From Streptoalloteichus hindustanus (lineage in GTDB: Bacteria > Actinomycetota > Actinomycetes > Mycobacteriales > Pseudonocardiaceae): a DNA stretch of 64,000 nt. Made by a program: the position numbers and the translations under genes. The notes under the pieces were generated by a model that was not told the DNA's origin, did no database searches, and saw only the letters and a program-made list of their open reading frames with translations. The stretch covers positions 1 through 64,000 of the forward strand of contig NZ_FQVN01000001.1 of assembly GCF_900129375.1 (NCBI RefSeq), in the 5' to 3' direction. Of the stretch, positions 36,964-46,700 are shown in pieces (the stretch's first letter is position 1; every line of letters begins with the position of its first letter).

Positions 36964-38433
36964 CTAGGCCGAGGCGGCGGCCGCGGCGCGCACCCTCCGC
37001 ACGGCGTCCGGAACGGCCCGCAGCAGCGCCGACGCGCCGATCGGCGCTCCGTCGGCCGCCAGGTCCCCCGCGAGCTCGTGCACCCCGGCGGCGCAGCCCG
37101 CCGCCAGCCAGGGGTCCATGCCCGCGGCCAGCAACGCGCCGATCAGCCCCGACAGCACGTCCCCGGAGCCCGCGGTGGCCGGCCACGCGCCCCGCGCCTG
37201 GTTGACGAGCACGCGCCCGTCCGGCGCGGCCACCACAGTCGTGTGCCCCTTCAGCAGCACCACCGCGTTGTACCGCTCGGCCGCGCGGCGGGCCGCCGCC
37301 ACCCGGTCGGTCCCCACCTCGCCGGCCAGGCGGGCGAACTCCCGGTCGTGCGGCGTGAGCACGAGCGGGGTCTCCGGATCCCGGACGTCCCACAGCTCGG
37401 GGGTCGACGCGAGCAGGTTGATCGCGTCGGCGTCCGCGCACACCGGCACGCCCTGGTCCAGGACGTGCGCCAGCACGTCGCGCCCGGCGGCGCCGGTGCC
37501 CAGCCCCGGGCCGACCACCCACGCCTGCACCCGGCCGGCGTCCGCGATCGACCCGGTCGCCACGATCTCCGGCCAGCGCGTGCGCACCGCGTCCGCGGCC
37601 GGCCCGGCGTACCGGACCATGCCCGAGGTGGCGAGCACCGCGGCGCCCGCGGCGAGCACGGCCGCGCCGGGATAGGTCGCCGACCCGGCGGCCACCCCGG
37701 CGACGCCCTGCGTGTACTTGTCGTCCTCCGGCCCGGGCACCGGCCACAGCGCGCCGATGTCGGCCGGGTCGAGCAGCACGATGTCGGGCTCGCCCAACGC
37801 CTCGCCGAGGCCGATGTCGGCCACGGTCACCGCGCCCGAGAGCACCGCGCCCTCGGCCAGCACGTGCCCCGGCTTCCGGCCGCCGAAGGTCACCGTGACG
37901 TCCGCGCCGACCGCCGGCCCGGCGACCGCGCCGGTGTCCGGGTCGACCCCGCTCGGCAGGTCGACGGCCACCAGCAGCCCGGTCACGGCGTCGACCAGCG
38001 CCTCGGCGTCCGGGCGCAGCGGACCGCGTCCGGACAGCCCGACGATCCCGTCGATCACCAGGTCCGCGTCGGCGACGGCGTCCCGCGCCGCCTCGCTGTC
38101 CCCGGACGCCACGACGCGCCGTCCACCCGCGCGTAGCAGCGCGGCGAGCCCCTCGGCGTGCACGCGGTCCGGCGCGAGCAGCACCGCCGTCACCGCCACA
38201 CCACGCCGGCGCAGGAACGCGCCGGCCCACAACGCGTCGCCGCCGTTGTTCCCCGCGCCCACGAGCAACGCCACCCGCCGCCCGGACGTGCCGCCCGTCT
38301 GCTCGGCGAGCAGCTCCGCGGAGCGCACCGCCACGGCGAACGCCGCCCGCCGCATCAACGCGGCCTCCGGGGTCCGCTCGAAGACCCGCCGCTCCGCGTC
38401 CCGCACCCGCTCGACCGCCCACACGCCCCTCAT
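36964..38433 (-). CDS. nnr: Bifunctional NAD(P)HX epimerase/dehydratase
   Basis: A 489-residue two-domain repair enzyme for hydrated NAD(P)H. The N-terminal epimerase (residues 1-205) has [16 protein letters not shown] and [11 protein letters not shown]. The C-terminal ribokinase-like ADP/ATP-dependent dehydratase has [29 protein letters not shown] and [21 protein letters not shown] 38433 overlaps the acpS stop by 4 bp (ATGA), so it is coupled to acpS, as in many actinobacteria. Confidence 0.95.
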   Translation of the reverse strand: MRGVWAVERVRDAERRVFERTPEAALMRRAAFAVAVRSAELLAEQTGGTSGRRVALLVGAGNNGGDALWAGAFLRRRGVAVTAVLLAPDRVHAEGLAALLRAGGRRVVASGDSEAARDAVADADLVIDGIVGLSGRGPLRPDAEALVDAVTGLLVAVDLPSGVDPDTGAVAGPAVGADVTVTFGGRKPGHVLAEGAVLSGAVTVADIGLGEALGEPDIVLLDPADIGALWPVPGPEDDKYTQGVAGVAAGSATYPGAAVLAAGAAVLATSGMVRYAGPAADAVRTRWPEIVATGSIADAGRVQAWVVGPGLGTGAAGRDVLAHVLDQGVPVCADADAINLLASTPELWDVRDPETPLVLTPHDREFARLAGEVGTDRVAAARRAAERYNAVVLLKGHTTVVAAPDGRVLVNQARGAWPATAGSGDVLSGLIGALLAAGMDPWLAAGCAAGVHELAGDLAADGAPIGASALLRAVPDAVRRVRAAAAASA

Positions 38434-38822
38434 GGGCGGTCATCCTGCCTGGCGCGGGCCTCCGCCACCACGATCGCGGCGGCCAGATCGGCGTCGTGGG
38501 TCAGCGAGACGTGCCACGCCGACACCCCGCCGGCCTCGGCCGCGGCGGCGAGCGCGCCGGACAGGCGCAGCGCTGGCCGGCCACCCGGGCCGGAGACGAC
38601 CTCGCAGTCGGTGAGCAGGTAGCCGGCCGGCGCGCCCAGCGCCTTGACCGTCGCCTCCTTCGCCGCGAAGCGCGCGGCCAGCGAGGCGGTGCGGCGGGGA
38701 CGGCCGTCCGGCGTCGTCCGCTCCGCCGCCGTGAACACCCGCTCGACCAGGCCGGGGCTGCGCTCGACGGCGGCGGCGAACCGCCGCACGCCGACCAGGT
38801 CGGTGCCGATGCCCACGATCAC
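38430..38822 (-). CDS. acpS: Holo-[acyl-carrier-protein] synthase
   Basis: A 130-residue phosphopantetheinyl transferase that activates ACP of fatty acid synthesis. The Mg-binding N terminus ([13 protein letters not shown]) and the signature [13 protein letters not shown] are present, with [13 protein letters not shown] near the end. GTG 38822 gives the family length. It lies 44 bp after the PAP2-like gene and overlaps nnr. Confidence 0.94.
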   Translation of the reverse strand: MIVGIGTDLVGVRRFAAAVERSPGLVERVFTAAERTTPDGRPRRTASLAARFAAKEATVKALGAPAGYLLTDCEVVSGPGGRPALRLSGALAAAAEAGGVSAWHVSLTHDADLAAAIVVAEARARQDDRP

Positions 38823-38866
38823 GCCGCCCAGGCTGCCACGCGCGGGGCCCGCCGGCAGGCCCCCGC

Positions 38867-39490
38867 TCACGGCAGGGCCGCCTGCACGCTCCAGAACAAC
38901 GCGCCGCCCGCGAGGACCGCCACCGCCGCGCCGGCGCACACCTGGGCCACCGTGTGTTTGCCGAGCACCACCCGGGACCAGGCGGACAACGCCGCCAGCG
39001 GCGCGGTGAGCACGGCCCACGGCCCGTAGAGGACCGTCAGGATCGCGACCGCGCCGGTGGCCACCGCCGAGTGCAGCGAGATCTTCCACCGGCGCGCGAC
39101 CGTGATGTACAGACAGATCGCGAGGGTCGCCAGCATCGCCGCTGCCAGGGCGATCAGCGCGCCCGGCGCGCGTCCCAGCCACAGCCCGACCGAGCCGAGC
39201 AGCACCGAGCCCATGCACACCAGGAACGGCACCAGCCGGGCCTCCCGGTTGTCGACGTAGCGCCCCTCCCAGTGGCCCCGGCGGGCGCCGCGGACCATGA
39301 CCACCATCGGGATGACGGCGGCGAACACGGCGATCCACAGCGCCCAGCCCAGCGTGGGCCAGATCTGCTCCCCGGTCGCACGCCAGCCCACGGCCAGCGG
39401 CAGGGTCACCACCCACACCTCGGGACCGAACACGTTGCTGGCCACGGCCGCGAGAAGGCGGCGTGGCTCGGTGGCACCGGTGGCTGTCAT
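38867..39490 (-). CDS. PAP2-like integral membrane protein
   Basis: A 207-residue protein with about six membrane helices. Parts of the PAP2 phosphatase motifs are visible: a loop with [11 protein letters not shown] where PSGH is expected, and [13 protein letters not shown] for SRx5HxxxD, with the final Asp replaced by Gln. The first motif is not clear. It may therefore be a lipid phosphatase with altered chemistry or a non-catalytic relative. ATG 39490 is the start. It lies between glmS and acpS on the same strand, behind an inverted repeat. Confidence 0.7.
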   Translation of the reverse strand: MTATGATEPRRLLAAVASNVFGPEVWVVTLPLAVGWRATGEQIWPTLGWALWIAVFAAVIPMVVMVRGARRGHWEGRYVDNREARLVPFLVCMGSVLLGSVGLWLGRAPGALIALAAAMLATLAICLYITVARRWKISLHSAVATGAVAILTVLYGPWAVLTAPLAALSAWSRVVLGKHTVAQVCAGAAVAVLAGGALFWSVQAALP

Positions 39491-39500
39491 CGCGCCCCCT

Positions 39501-39557
39501 CACGCTGAAAGGTGGCCTCCGCCACGTCATACGTAGCGAAGGCCACCTGTCAGTGTG
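39501..39557 (-). terminator. Imperfect inverted repeat downstream of glmS
   Basis: Arms of 17 bp with two mismatches (39501-39517 and 39541-39557, core AGGTGGCC/GGCCACCT) start 18 bp after the glmS stop. Probably a terminator or attenuator between glmS and the PAP2-like gene. Confidence 0.6.
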
Positions 39558-39575
39558 AATCTCTCGTCGAAAGGA

Positions 39576-41447
39576 TCACTCGACCGTGACCGATTTGGCC
39601 AGGTTGCGGGGCTTGTCCACGTCGTAGCCCCTGGCCCTGGCCACCTCCGCCGCGAACACCTGCAGCGGCACGGTGGCGACCAGCGGCTGCAACAGCGTCG
39701 GCACCGCGGGTATCTCGATCAGGTGGTCGGCGAACGGGCGCACCGTCTCGTCGCCCTCCTCCGCGATGACGATGGTGCGGGCGCCGCGGGCGCGGATCTC
39801 CTGCACGTTGGACAGCAGCTTGGAGTGCAGCACGGCGCGGCCCTTGGGCGAGGGCATGACCACCACCACGGGCAGGCCCTCCTCGATCAACGCGATCGGG
39901 CCGTGCTTGAGCTCGCCCGCCGCGAAGCCCTCGGCGTGCATGTAGGCCAGCTCCTTGAGCTTGAGCGCGCCCTCCAACGCCACCGGGAAGCCGACGTGCC
40001 GGCCCAGGAACAGCACGGCCTTCGCGTCGGCGAGGCCGCGGGCCAGCTCCCGCACGTCCTCCACGGTGGACAGCACCCGCCGCACGGCCGCCGGCATCGC
40101 CTCCAGCTCGGCGAACTCGCGGGCGACCTCGTCCGGGTACTTGGTGCCGCGCGCCCCGGCCAGCGCCAGGCCGACCAGGTAGTTCGCCGCGATCTGGGCC
40201 AGGAAGGTCTTGGTGGCCGCCACGCCGATCTCCGGCCCGGCGTGGGTGTAGAGCACCGCGTCCGACTCGCGGGGGATCTGCGCCCCGTTGGTGTTGCAGA
40301 TGGCCAGCACCCTGGCCTTCTGCTCCCTGGCGTGCCGCACGGCCTCCAGGGTGTCCATGGTCTCGCCGGACTGGGAGATCGCCACGACCAGCGTGTCGCG
40401 GTCCAGCACCGGGTCCCGGTAGCGGAACTCGCTGGCCAGCTCCACCTCCACCGGCAGCCGGCACCAGTGCTCGATGGCGTACTTGGCGACCAGCCCCGAG
40501 TGGTAGGCGGTGCCGCAGGCGACGACGAAGACCTTGTCGACGTCGCGCAGGTCCTGCGGGTCCAGGCGCTGCTCGTCGAGCACGATGCGCCCGTCGTGGA
40601 AGTGCCCGCGCAGGGTGTTGGCCAGCGCCTCGGGCTGCTCCTCGATCTCCTTGAGCATGAAGTAGTCGTGGCCGCCCTTCTCGGCGGCCGACAGGTCCCA
40701 GTCCACCCGGAACGGCCGGGCCTCGGCCGCCTCGCCGGCGAAGTCGAGGACCCGGTAGCCGGCGCGGTCGATCACGACGACCTGGTCCTGGCCCAGCTCG
40801 ACGGCGTCCCTGGTGTGCTCGATGAACGCGGCCACGTCGGAGGCCAGGAAGTGCTCGCCGTCGCCGACGCCCACCACCAGCGGCGAGGACCGCCGGGCGG
40901 CCACCACCTGGTCCGGGTGGTCGGCGTGCGTCACGACCAGGGTGAACGCGCCCTCCAGCCGACGGCACACGGTGCGCACGCTGGCGACCAGGTCGCCGGC
41001 GCAGTCGGCGCCGTCCAGGCCCCGGTAGGCGCGCCCGATCAGGTGCGCCGCCGTCTCGGTGTCGGTCTGGCTGACCAGCTCCACGCCCGCGGCCTCGAGC
41101 TCGGCCCGCAGTCGCGCGAAGTTCTCGATGATCCCGTTGTGGATCACCGCCAGCCGACCGGTCTCGTCCCGGTGCGGGTGCGCGTTGGGGTCGGTCGGCG
41201 CGCCGTGCGTGGCCCACCTCGTGTGCCCCATCCCCGCGGTCCCGGCGAACCGGTCCCTGCCGACCTCGGCCAACCTCGCCTCCAGGTTGGCCAACCGGCC
41301 AGCCTTGCGCTCGACGGCCAGCCCGCCGGCGCCGTCCAACACGGCCACACCGGCCGAGTCGTAGCCCCGGTACTCCAGCCTGCTCAGTCCCTCAAGGACG
41401 ACATCGAGCGCAGACCTGTGCCCTACGTAACCGACAATCCCACACAC
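39576..41447 (-). CDS. glmS: Glutamine-fructose-6-phosphate aminotransferase (isomerising)
   Basis: A 623-residue enzyme that makes glucosamine-6-phosphate, the first step to UDP-GlcNAc. The Ntn glutaminase starts with the processed Cys (MCGIVGYVGHR) and holds GHTRWATHG and HNGIIENF. The two SIS domains have ISQSGETMDTLEA and the C terminus ends with DKPRNLAKSVTVE. The ATG at 41447 puts Cys at position 2 as required. No ribozyme-like leader is seen in the 77 bp to the divergent hydrolase. GlmM of the same pathway is encoded at 47069-48403. Confidence 0.97.
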   Translation of the reverse strand: MCGIVGYVGHRSALDVVLEGLSRLEYRGYDSAGVAVLDGAGGLAVERKAGRLANLEARLAEVGRDRFAGTAGMGHTRWATHGAPTDPNAHPHRDETGRLAVIHNGIIENFARLRAELEAAGVELVSQTDTETAAHLIGRAYRGLDGADCAGDLVASVRTVCRRLEGAFTLVVTHADHPDQVVAARRSSPLVVGVGDGEHFLASDVAAFIEHTRDAVELGQDQVVVIDRAGYRVLDFAGEAAEARPFRVDWDLSAAEKGGHDYFMLKEIEEQPEALANTLRGHFHDGRIVLDEQRLDPQDLRDVDKVFVVACGTAYHSGLVAKYAIEHWCRLPVEVELASEFRYRDPVLDRDTLVVAISQSGETMDTLEAVRHAREQKARVLAICNTNGAQIPRESDAVLYTHAGPEIGVAATKTFLAQIAANYLVGLALAGARGTKYPDEVAREFAELEAMPAAVRRVLSTVEDVRELARGLADAKAVLFLGRHVGFPVALEGALKLKELAYMHAEGFAAGELKHGPIALIEEGLPVVVVMPSPKGRAVLHSKLLSNVQEIRARGARTIVIAEEGDETVRPFADHLIEIPAVPTLLQPLVATVPLQVFAAEVARARGYDVDKPRNLAKSVTVE

Positions 41448-41524
41448 GCCGACAGACTAGCCAGAACGCGCCTCCGATCGGTCACCTCCGTGCGACCGTG
41501 TGCGATCGACTACCGTCGGAGAAC

Positions 41525-42346
41525 ATGGCGCGCACAGCCAAGCAGGCGCTGGAGGAGCTCAGCCGGCCCGGACCGCACGAGGTGCTGCACGGTGACCTCG
41601 GTCTGGTGGGGCTGCCGGGGCTGGTGCTCACCCCGCGTTCGGGGCTGGGCCTGCCCGCGGTGGCGTTCGGACACGGCTGGATGCAGCCCGCCCAGCGGTA
41701 CCGGGAGCTGATGCGGCACCTGGCGTCGTGGGGGATCGTGGTCGCCGCCCCGGCCACCCAGCGCGGCCCGCTCGCCTCGCACCGCCTCTTCGCCGCCGAC
41801 CTGAGCACCGCGTTGGACGTCTGCGCCGGCGTGCGGCTGGGCGAGGGCGCGATCAGCGTCGACCCCGAGCGGCTCGGCCTGGCCGGCCACTCGTTCGGGG
41901 GAGGGTGCGCGGTCCTGGCCGCCGCCGAGGACGAGCGGGTGCGCGCGGTGGTGACCCTGGCCCCGTCGGAGTCCCTGCCCTCCGCGGCGGATGCCGCCCG
42001 CCGGTGCCGGATGCCCGCCCTGCACCTGGCCGCGGGCCGCGACCGGCTCGCCCCGCCGGTCGCGCACGCCGAGCCGATCGCCAGGGCGTGGGCCGGGCCG
42101 GTCTCGCTGCGGACTGTCGACAAGGCGACCCACCTGGGCTTCACCGAGGGCCGACACGTCAGCGACCTGCTGCTGGACGGCGCGCCGGAGCGCGGTTCCC
42201 GGCGGCTGGCCCGCGCGCTGATGACCGCGTTCTTCCTGCGCACCCTCGCCGACCGGCGCGGGTACGACGCGCTCCTGACCGAGAACGTGCGGGGCTGCTC
42301 GATCGACCTGAGCCGAGGGGCGTTGACCGGCGCGTTCGCCAGGTGA
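41525..42346 (+). CDS. Alpha/beta hydrolase of the dienelactone/chlorophyllase type
   Basis: A 273-residue hydrolase. VAFGHGWMQPAQRYRELMRHLASWGIVVAAP in shorter segments is the usual oxyanion region, the nucleophile elbow is GHSFGGGCAV, the Asp is probably in LAAGRDRLAPP and the His in DKATHLGFTEG. ATG 41525 with GGAG 5 bp upstream is preferred over a GTG at 41498. It is divergent from glmS with a 77-bp gap, and its transcript ends in a strong hairpin. The substrate is unknown. Confidence 0.85.
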   Translation: MARTAKQALEELSRPGPHEVLHGDLGLVGLPGLVLTPRSGLGLPAVAFGHGWMQPAQRYRELMRHLASWGIVVAAPATQRGPLASHRLFAADLSTALDVCAGVRLGEGAISVDPERLGLAGHSFGGGCAVLAAAEDERVRAVVTLAPSESLPSAADAARRCRMPALHLAAGRDRLAPPVAHAEPIARAWAGPVSLRTVDKATHLGFTEGRHVSDLLLDGAPERGSRRLARALMTAFFLRTLADRRGYDALLTENVRGCSIDLSRGALTGAFAR

Positions 42347-42404
42347 GCGCGCCGGAGCACGAGGGCGGCGGTCACCGGGCCCCACGAACAACCGGACGTC
42401 GAAA

Positions 42405-42454
42405 AACCGGGGATCAGTCCACAATGTTCGTCCACTGTGGACTGATCCCCGGTT
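42405..42454. terminator. Bidirectional terminator between convergent genes
   Basis: A perfect 19-bp stem (42405-42423 and 42436-42454) closes a 12-nt loop. A-rich bases precede it (gaaaaa), which gives a T-run on the minus strand. It serves the hydrolase on the + side and the 145-residue protein gene on the - side. The loop-side arms contain GTCCACTGTGGAC. Confidence 0.85.
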
Positions 42455-42472
42455 CCACCTCGCGGTGTCGGC

Positions 42473-42910
42473 TCAGCTGAGCCAGCTGTCCTGCGAGTAG
42501 TCCTCGTCGTCGTCGACGGGCGCGGGCCGGGCCGCGCGGGGCCGCTGCGCCGGGAGGGCGGGCGCCACCGGGGACAGCGGCGGCACGGAGAACGACGGCC
42601 CCGACGACGCGGACGCCGGCGACGCGCCCTGCGGTTGCGGCCGGGCCGCCTCCTCGTCGTCGTCGAAGAACTGGTGCTCCCCGACACCGCTGTGCCGCGC
42701 CGCCGTGGGGGTTTGCGGCTTCTCCATGGCGTTCTCGAACTTGTCGAGCAACGCCCGTTCCTCGGCGGCGAACCGTTCGGTGATCTCCTTGGTCCGCTGC
42801 GCGTGCCGCTCCTTGCTCTCCTCCAGCTCGGCGCCCAGGTCCGACATCCGCCGACGGAGGTCGGCGGAGCTCTCGTCGAACAACTGCTGGATGGCCGGAT
42901 CGACCCTCAC
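42473..42910 (-). CDS. Coiled-coil type VII-linked protein with acidic C-terminal tag
   Basis: A 145-residue protein. The first 65 residues form a charged amphipathic helix (LFDESSADLRRRMSDLGAEL and onward), likely a coiled coil. A Pro/Ala/Ser-rich linker follows, and the end is DDDEDYSQDSWLS. That ending is nearly the same as in the protein at 50909-51304. It is last in the cluster EspC-like gene - 1031-residue protein - this gene. GTG 42910 with GGGAGAGG upstream. No known family; a role as partner or substrate of the secretion system is inferred from place and tag. Confidence 0.75.
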   Translation of the reverse strand: MRVDPAIQQLFDESSADLRRRMSDLGAELEESKERHAQRTKEITERFAAEERALLDKFENAMEKPQTPTAARHSGVGEHQFFDDDEEAARPQPQGASPASASSGPSFSVPPLSPVAPALPAQRPRAARPAPVDDDEDYSQDSWLS

Positions 42911-42968
42911 GACCGCACCTCTCCCTCAGCCGTCCCGCCGACGCGACCCGGTGACGACGCCGCCGCCG

Positions 42969-45900
42969 TCACCGCTGCTCCTCGCCGAGGACTCCGCGCA
43001 TCCGGTGCACGGCGGCCTGCTCGTCGTCGTTGAACAACTGCCCCTGGGTCCGCCACTGGCTCCCGCCCCGCTGCTGGTCGCCGCCGGCACCGCCGTGGGA
43101 GCCCATGCCGCCACCCATCATCGGCATGCCGCCGCCCATCATGCCGGCCTGGCCCGCGTTGGGGCCGCTGGCCGACGGGCCGCCCTGGTCGGGCATGCCG
43201 GCGAGCCCGGCGCCGCCCGCCGTGTTGGCCTGCGGGGCGTTGGTGCTGGCCAGACCGCTCTGCTCCGACCCCGGCACGCCGGCGGGGCCGACCTGCTGGC
43301 TCCACGACCCCGGGGTCATGGCGGAGTAGCCGCCGGGTCCGTAACCGGCCGAGGCGTACCCGCCCTGGCCGGGATTCCCCTGACCGTCGTAGCCCTGCGC
43401 GCCGTACCCCGGCCCGCCGGGCTGGGCGCCGGCGTACCCCTGGCTGGCCAGCCCCGCCTGTCCTCCGCCGTACCCGTACGGATGGCCCGGGGAGTCCTGA
43501 CCACCGAACGGGTTGAGCACGGAGAACCCGGCGCTCGCCGGGGAGGTGGACGCCGGCGCGGTCACGGGCGGGCCGCCGGGCGCGGTGTCCGGGTAGTACG
43601 GCGTCGGGCCGGCCGGCGCGGGCGGCTGCCAGGCAGCCGGCGGCGCCGGGGCCGGACCCGGGGGCGGCACCGCCGCGCCGGGACCGCCGGGGCCGCCGGG
43701 GCCGCCGGGGCTCCAGCGCTGCGGGTCGCCCGGAGCCGGGTCGATCGGCCCGTAGGGCGTCGGCATCACGGGGGGCGGCGCGCCGCCGTGGCCCTGCCCC
43801 GAGAAGGCCGGGTTGTTGAGCGCCGGGGCGACCGGGTGGACGACGTCGTCCCGGGGACCGGCGGGAACCTGCCCCATGGGGTGCGTGAAGTCGCCGCCCC
43901 GGGGACCGCCGAACGGCGGGCGCGGGTCGTCCGGGGCGAGCGGGTAGGGCTGCGGCGCGAACTGCTGCCCCGGCCTCGGCTGCTCGCCCTGCGGGAACGC
44001 GACCGGCGGCGTCGACGGCCGGGGGCCGCCGCCCTGACCACCCTGACCGCCCTGCTGGTGGCCGTCCTGGCGGGTGCCCGCGCCGTCCTTCGCCTGCCCC
44101 TTCTCGTCGAAGTCCAGGTCGTAGGTGGTCGGCTTGGAGCCGTCGCCGGCGTCGACGGTCACCGTGATCCGGTCGGGCGCGCCGGGCGGGTGCGACGCGG
44201 TGATCGTCATCTCGCCGTCGCGGATCACGGCCCTGCCGTCCGGGCCGGGCTGGAGGAGCTGCTCGCCGCTGACCTGGAGCGGCGGGGCGCCCGGGACCGA
44301 CGCGCCGGGCGTGCCGGGCGTGCCGGGACCCTGCGGGTAGCCGGGCGGCTGGCCGGGAGCTCCCGCCTGCCCCTGGTGGCCGGGCTGCCCCGGCTGGCCG
44401 GGGAAGCCGGGGTCGCCCGGCCGGAGGTCCATGGTCCGCATCAGTGGCTTGCCGTCCGGGCCGAGCGCTCCGGGGCCGGCCCCGTCCTTCGGCGTGGCCA
44501 TGCCGAAGTCGATGTTGTAGGTCTTCGGCTTGCCGTCCGGCCCGGTCACGCTGATCTTCACGTCGCCCTGGCCGTCCGGGCTGTTCACGGTGATCTTGCG
44601 ACCGTGGTCGTCGATCGTCACGCTCTCCTGGCGACGCGGGTCGACCGCCCCCGGTCCGAGCTTGGTGGGGTCCGTCGGGACGTCGGCCTTGGGGTCCTTG
44701 GGCTTGAGCTCGTCCATGTTCGGCATCGGCGGGGTGCTCCCGGTGCCGGTGCCACCACCGACGTTGCCGGTGCCCCCGCCAACGGTGCCCGTCCCACCGC
44801 CGACAGTGCCGGTGCCGCCGCCGACGACACCCTTCCCGTCGCCCCGGCCATCACCCCTGCCGTCGCCCTTCGGGTCCGGCGTGTAGTCGCCGCCCTGGGC
44901 GTCCCGGAACGCGTCCGGGTGCACGTCGCCGATGGCCTGCTGGAGCTTCTGCCAGGTCTCCCCGATCCCGCGCTGGATCGCGCCGCACGCCTCCCGGAAG
45001 ATCCGGTACCGGTTCCCGAAGTCCTGCACGAACTGGCCGAGCTTCTGCTTGGCCTCGTTGATCTTGCCCTCGATGGCCTGCCTGACCTCGTGCAGCTGGA
45101 TCGCGCCGCCGACCAGCGGCGCGAACGGCCCGGTCATCGCGCCGATGAAACCGCTCTTGAGCGTGATCTTCAGGCTCTCCCCGAAGGAGAGGGTGGCGTC
45201 GCCCTTGGCCACCTTGATGGTCTCGCGGATGTCGTCCTCGGACATCCCGCCGCAGCGCTCGTCGTACATCCCGTGCACGCGCTTGGCGAACTCGCGGGTC
45301 TTGTTCTGGGCGTCGCCACTGGCGGCCTGCACCGCCTGCGCGGCGCGCTTCAGGTCACCGGCGACCAGCGTGCCGCCCGTGTCGACCTTGCCCATGTGCG
45401 CGAACGCGGCCTGGGCTCCGGCGCCCTCCCACGTGCTCTGCAGCGGCTTCGCGGCGTTGGCCATCCCGACCCTGGCCTCGTCGAGCTTGCCGCCGGCGGT
45501 GTTCAGCTTGTTCGCGGCGTCGCGAAAAGCCCCGAAATCGATGTCGCGGACCTTGTCGTATTCCGCGTAGACATCCCGGTTGAGGTCGATGTCCGTGTTC
45601 TGCCCGCCCTGCCCGATGGCCCCCAGGGCCTCCTTGTAGAGGGGCAGGAACTTCGCGAAGAAACGCAGGCCCGGCGCGCCGTCGTCGAGCAGGTGGTTGG
45701 AGTTCCCGACGTCTCCGCCCTGCTCCAGCCGCTTGATGCTGGCGCCGACCTCGGCGTACTCCTTGGACTTGTTGACGGCGTTGTTGACCCCGTCGTCGGA
45801 GAGCCGGAAATCGCTCCGGCTCTTCGCCATCTTCCCCAGCGACGGACCGAGGGTCAGCCCGGCGGTCAGCACCGCGGCCCCGGCGTCGAGCACGCCGAAG

Positions 45901-46064
45901 CCGTCCGGCATCTCCATGCCGAGCTGGCGGCCGTACTGCTGGACCTCCCTGGCGTCCGGGTCGACGGTGTAGAGCGCCCTGACGAGCTCCTTCTTCTGGA
46001 CGTCGGGGACGTTCGGGTTCTTCAGGAGCTCCTTGATCTCGTTCGCCTTGGCCTGGTCAGCCAC
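42969..46064 (-). CDS. Large WXG-containing Pro/Gly-rich type VII substrate-like protein
   Basis: A 1031-residue protein. The helical N-terminal part (about 390 residues) contains a WXG100-like turn (LQSTWEGAGAQAAFAHM) near residue 213. Then come a low-complexity stretch with a tandem VGGGTGT repeat, two copies of a beta-type unit (SVTIDDHGRKITVNSPDG and VIRDGEMTITASHPPG, each ending in TY-x-(I/L)-DF), a collagen-like stretch and 350 residues rich in Pro, Gly, Gln and Tyr. A Met/Gly-rich segment leads to an Arg-rich end with FNDDEQAAVHRMR. It starts (GTG 46064) 8 bp inside the EspC-like gene. It is likely secreted or surface-exposed through the ESX system, in the manner of PPE/EspB proteins (inference). 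Confidence 0.78.
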   Translation of the reverse strand: MADQAKANEIKELLKNPNVPDVQKKELVRALYTVDPDAREVQQYGRQLGMEMPDGFGVLDAGAAVLTAGLTLGPSLGKMAKSRSDFRLSDDGVNNAVNKSKEYAEVGASIKRLEQGGDVGNSNHLLDDGAPGLRFFAKFLPLYKEALGAIGQGGQNTDIDLNRDVYAEYDKVRDIDFGAFRDAANKLNTAGGKLDEARVGMANAAKPLQSTWEGAGAQAAFAHMGKVDTGGTLVAGDLKRAAQAVQAASGDAQNKTREFAKRVHGMYDERCGGMSEDDIRETIKVAKGDATLSFGESLKITLKSGFIGAMTGPFAPLVGGAIQLHEVRQAIEGKINEAKQKLGQFVQDFGNRYRIFREACGAIQRGIGETWQKLQQAIGDVHPDAFRDAQGGDYTPDPKGDGRGDGRGDGKGVVGGGTGTVGGGTGTVGGGTGNVGGGTGTGSTPPMPNMDELKPKDPKADVPTDPTKLGPGAVDPRRQESVTIDDHGRKITVNSPDGQGDVKISVTGPDGKPKTYNIDFGMATPKDGAGPGALGPDGKPLMRTMDLRPGDPGFPGQPGQPGHQGQAGAPGQPPGYPQGPGTPGTPGASVPGAPPLQVSGEQLLQPGPDGRAVIRDGEMTITASHPPGAPDRITVTVDAGDGSKPTTYDLDFDEKGQAKDGAGTRQDGHQQGGQGGQGGGPRPSTPPVAFPQGEQPRPGQQFAPQPYPLAPDDPRPPFGGPRGGDFTHPMGQVPAGPRDDVVHPVAPALNNPAFSGQGHGGAPPPVMPTPYGPIDPAPGDPQRWSPGGPGGPGGPGAAVPPPGPAPAPPAAWQPPAPAGPTPYYPDTAPGGPPVTAPASTSPASAGFSVLNPFGGQDSPGHPYGYGGGQAGLASQGYAGAQPGGPGYGAQGYDGQGNPGQGGYASAGYGPGGYSAMTPGSWSQQVGPAGVPGSEQSGLASTNAPQANTAGGAGLAGMPDQGGPSASGPNAGQAGMMGGGMPMMGGGMGSHGGAGGDQQRGGSQWRTQGQLFNDDEQAAVHRMRGVLGEEQR

Positions 46065-46374
46065 GGTGCGTCCCCTTCAGGTCGGCCGCGTTGCCCTGCT
46101 CGGTCCGCGTGTACTCGCCAGCGGTCTCGTTGAGCTTCTGCGCGACCTCGCCCGCCTTCGCGCCGTAGGCGGCGGTGTTGGCCGCCAGCTTGGCGACCAG
46201 CTCCCCGACCGCGGCGCCGAACGGGCGGAACTGCGCGTCGCGGCCGAACTTGCCCGGGTCGACCTTGGCCGCCTCGACCGCCGCCCGCTGGTCAGTGACC
46301 ACTTGGCCGTGCTGCTGATAGCCCTTCGCCGCCGAGGTCAGGTCGGCGGATGAGACGCCGAACTTCGCGGTCAT
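46057..46374 (-). CDS. EspC-like type VII secretion target
   Basis: A 105-residue helical protein of the EspC/WXG-like group. It has helix-turn-helix layout with a long second helix (FGAAVGELVAKLAANTAAYG) and a C-terminal Y-x-x-x-E type signal (GEYTRTEQG gives YTRTE). ATG 46374 follows GGAGGGGG. It overlaps the gene of the large WXG protein by 8 bp, so the two are made together and probably form a pair, as PE with PPE or EspC with EspA. Confidence 0.8.
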   Translation of the reverse strand: MTAKFGVSSADLTSAAKGYQQHGQVVTDQRAAVEAAKVDPGKFGRDAQFRPFGAAVGELVAKLAANTAAYGAKAGEVAQKLNETAGEYTRTEQGNAADLKGTHRG

Positions 46375-46700
46375 GCGGCCCCCTCCTGATGCTTCCCGCC
46401 CACGCGGTCCCCCGGCCGCGCCGAACGCCCGGGACGAACCGTGCGCCGCATCCGACGTCACACGGCGAACCCGGGTTCCCATCGTGCCAGGTCGATCACG
46501 CGGAGAAATCCGCTTCGCGGGCGTTGCTCGCTTTCGCGAAGGAAACGGACGTGGAAAACCACGAACGGAGCGCCAGCCGTGGGCGTCAGCCGACGGATCA
46601 GCGCGGCACCGCCGGCCTCGCCCGGCGGAGGAAGCAGTCGTCAGGCCACCGGGCCGAGGGAGGAGTCAGGAGGAAGTCAGCTCACGCTGCCCGACGGCGC
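46375..46700. other. Intergenic region between the first type VII cluster and the PGY-rich protein gene
   Basis: About 326 bp without a convincing gene. It must hold the promoter of the EspC-like cluster on the minus strand. A few A-rich words (ggaaacggacgtggaaaacc) stand out from the GC-rich background; no clear operator was found. Confidence 0.5.

Noticed and set aside
44860-44900. RGD cell-adhesion motif in the 1031-residue protein
   Set aside because: The RGD tripeptides lie in a simple GDGRGDGRGDG run and are best explained by low complexity.
42973-46133. A 1142-codon frame on the + strand
   Set aside because: It is antisense to the large WXG protein; the minus frame has coherent domains, start and overlap with its partner.
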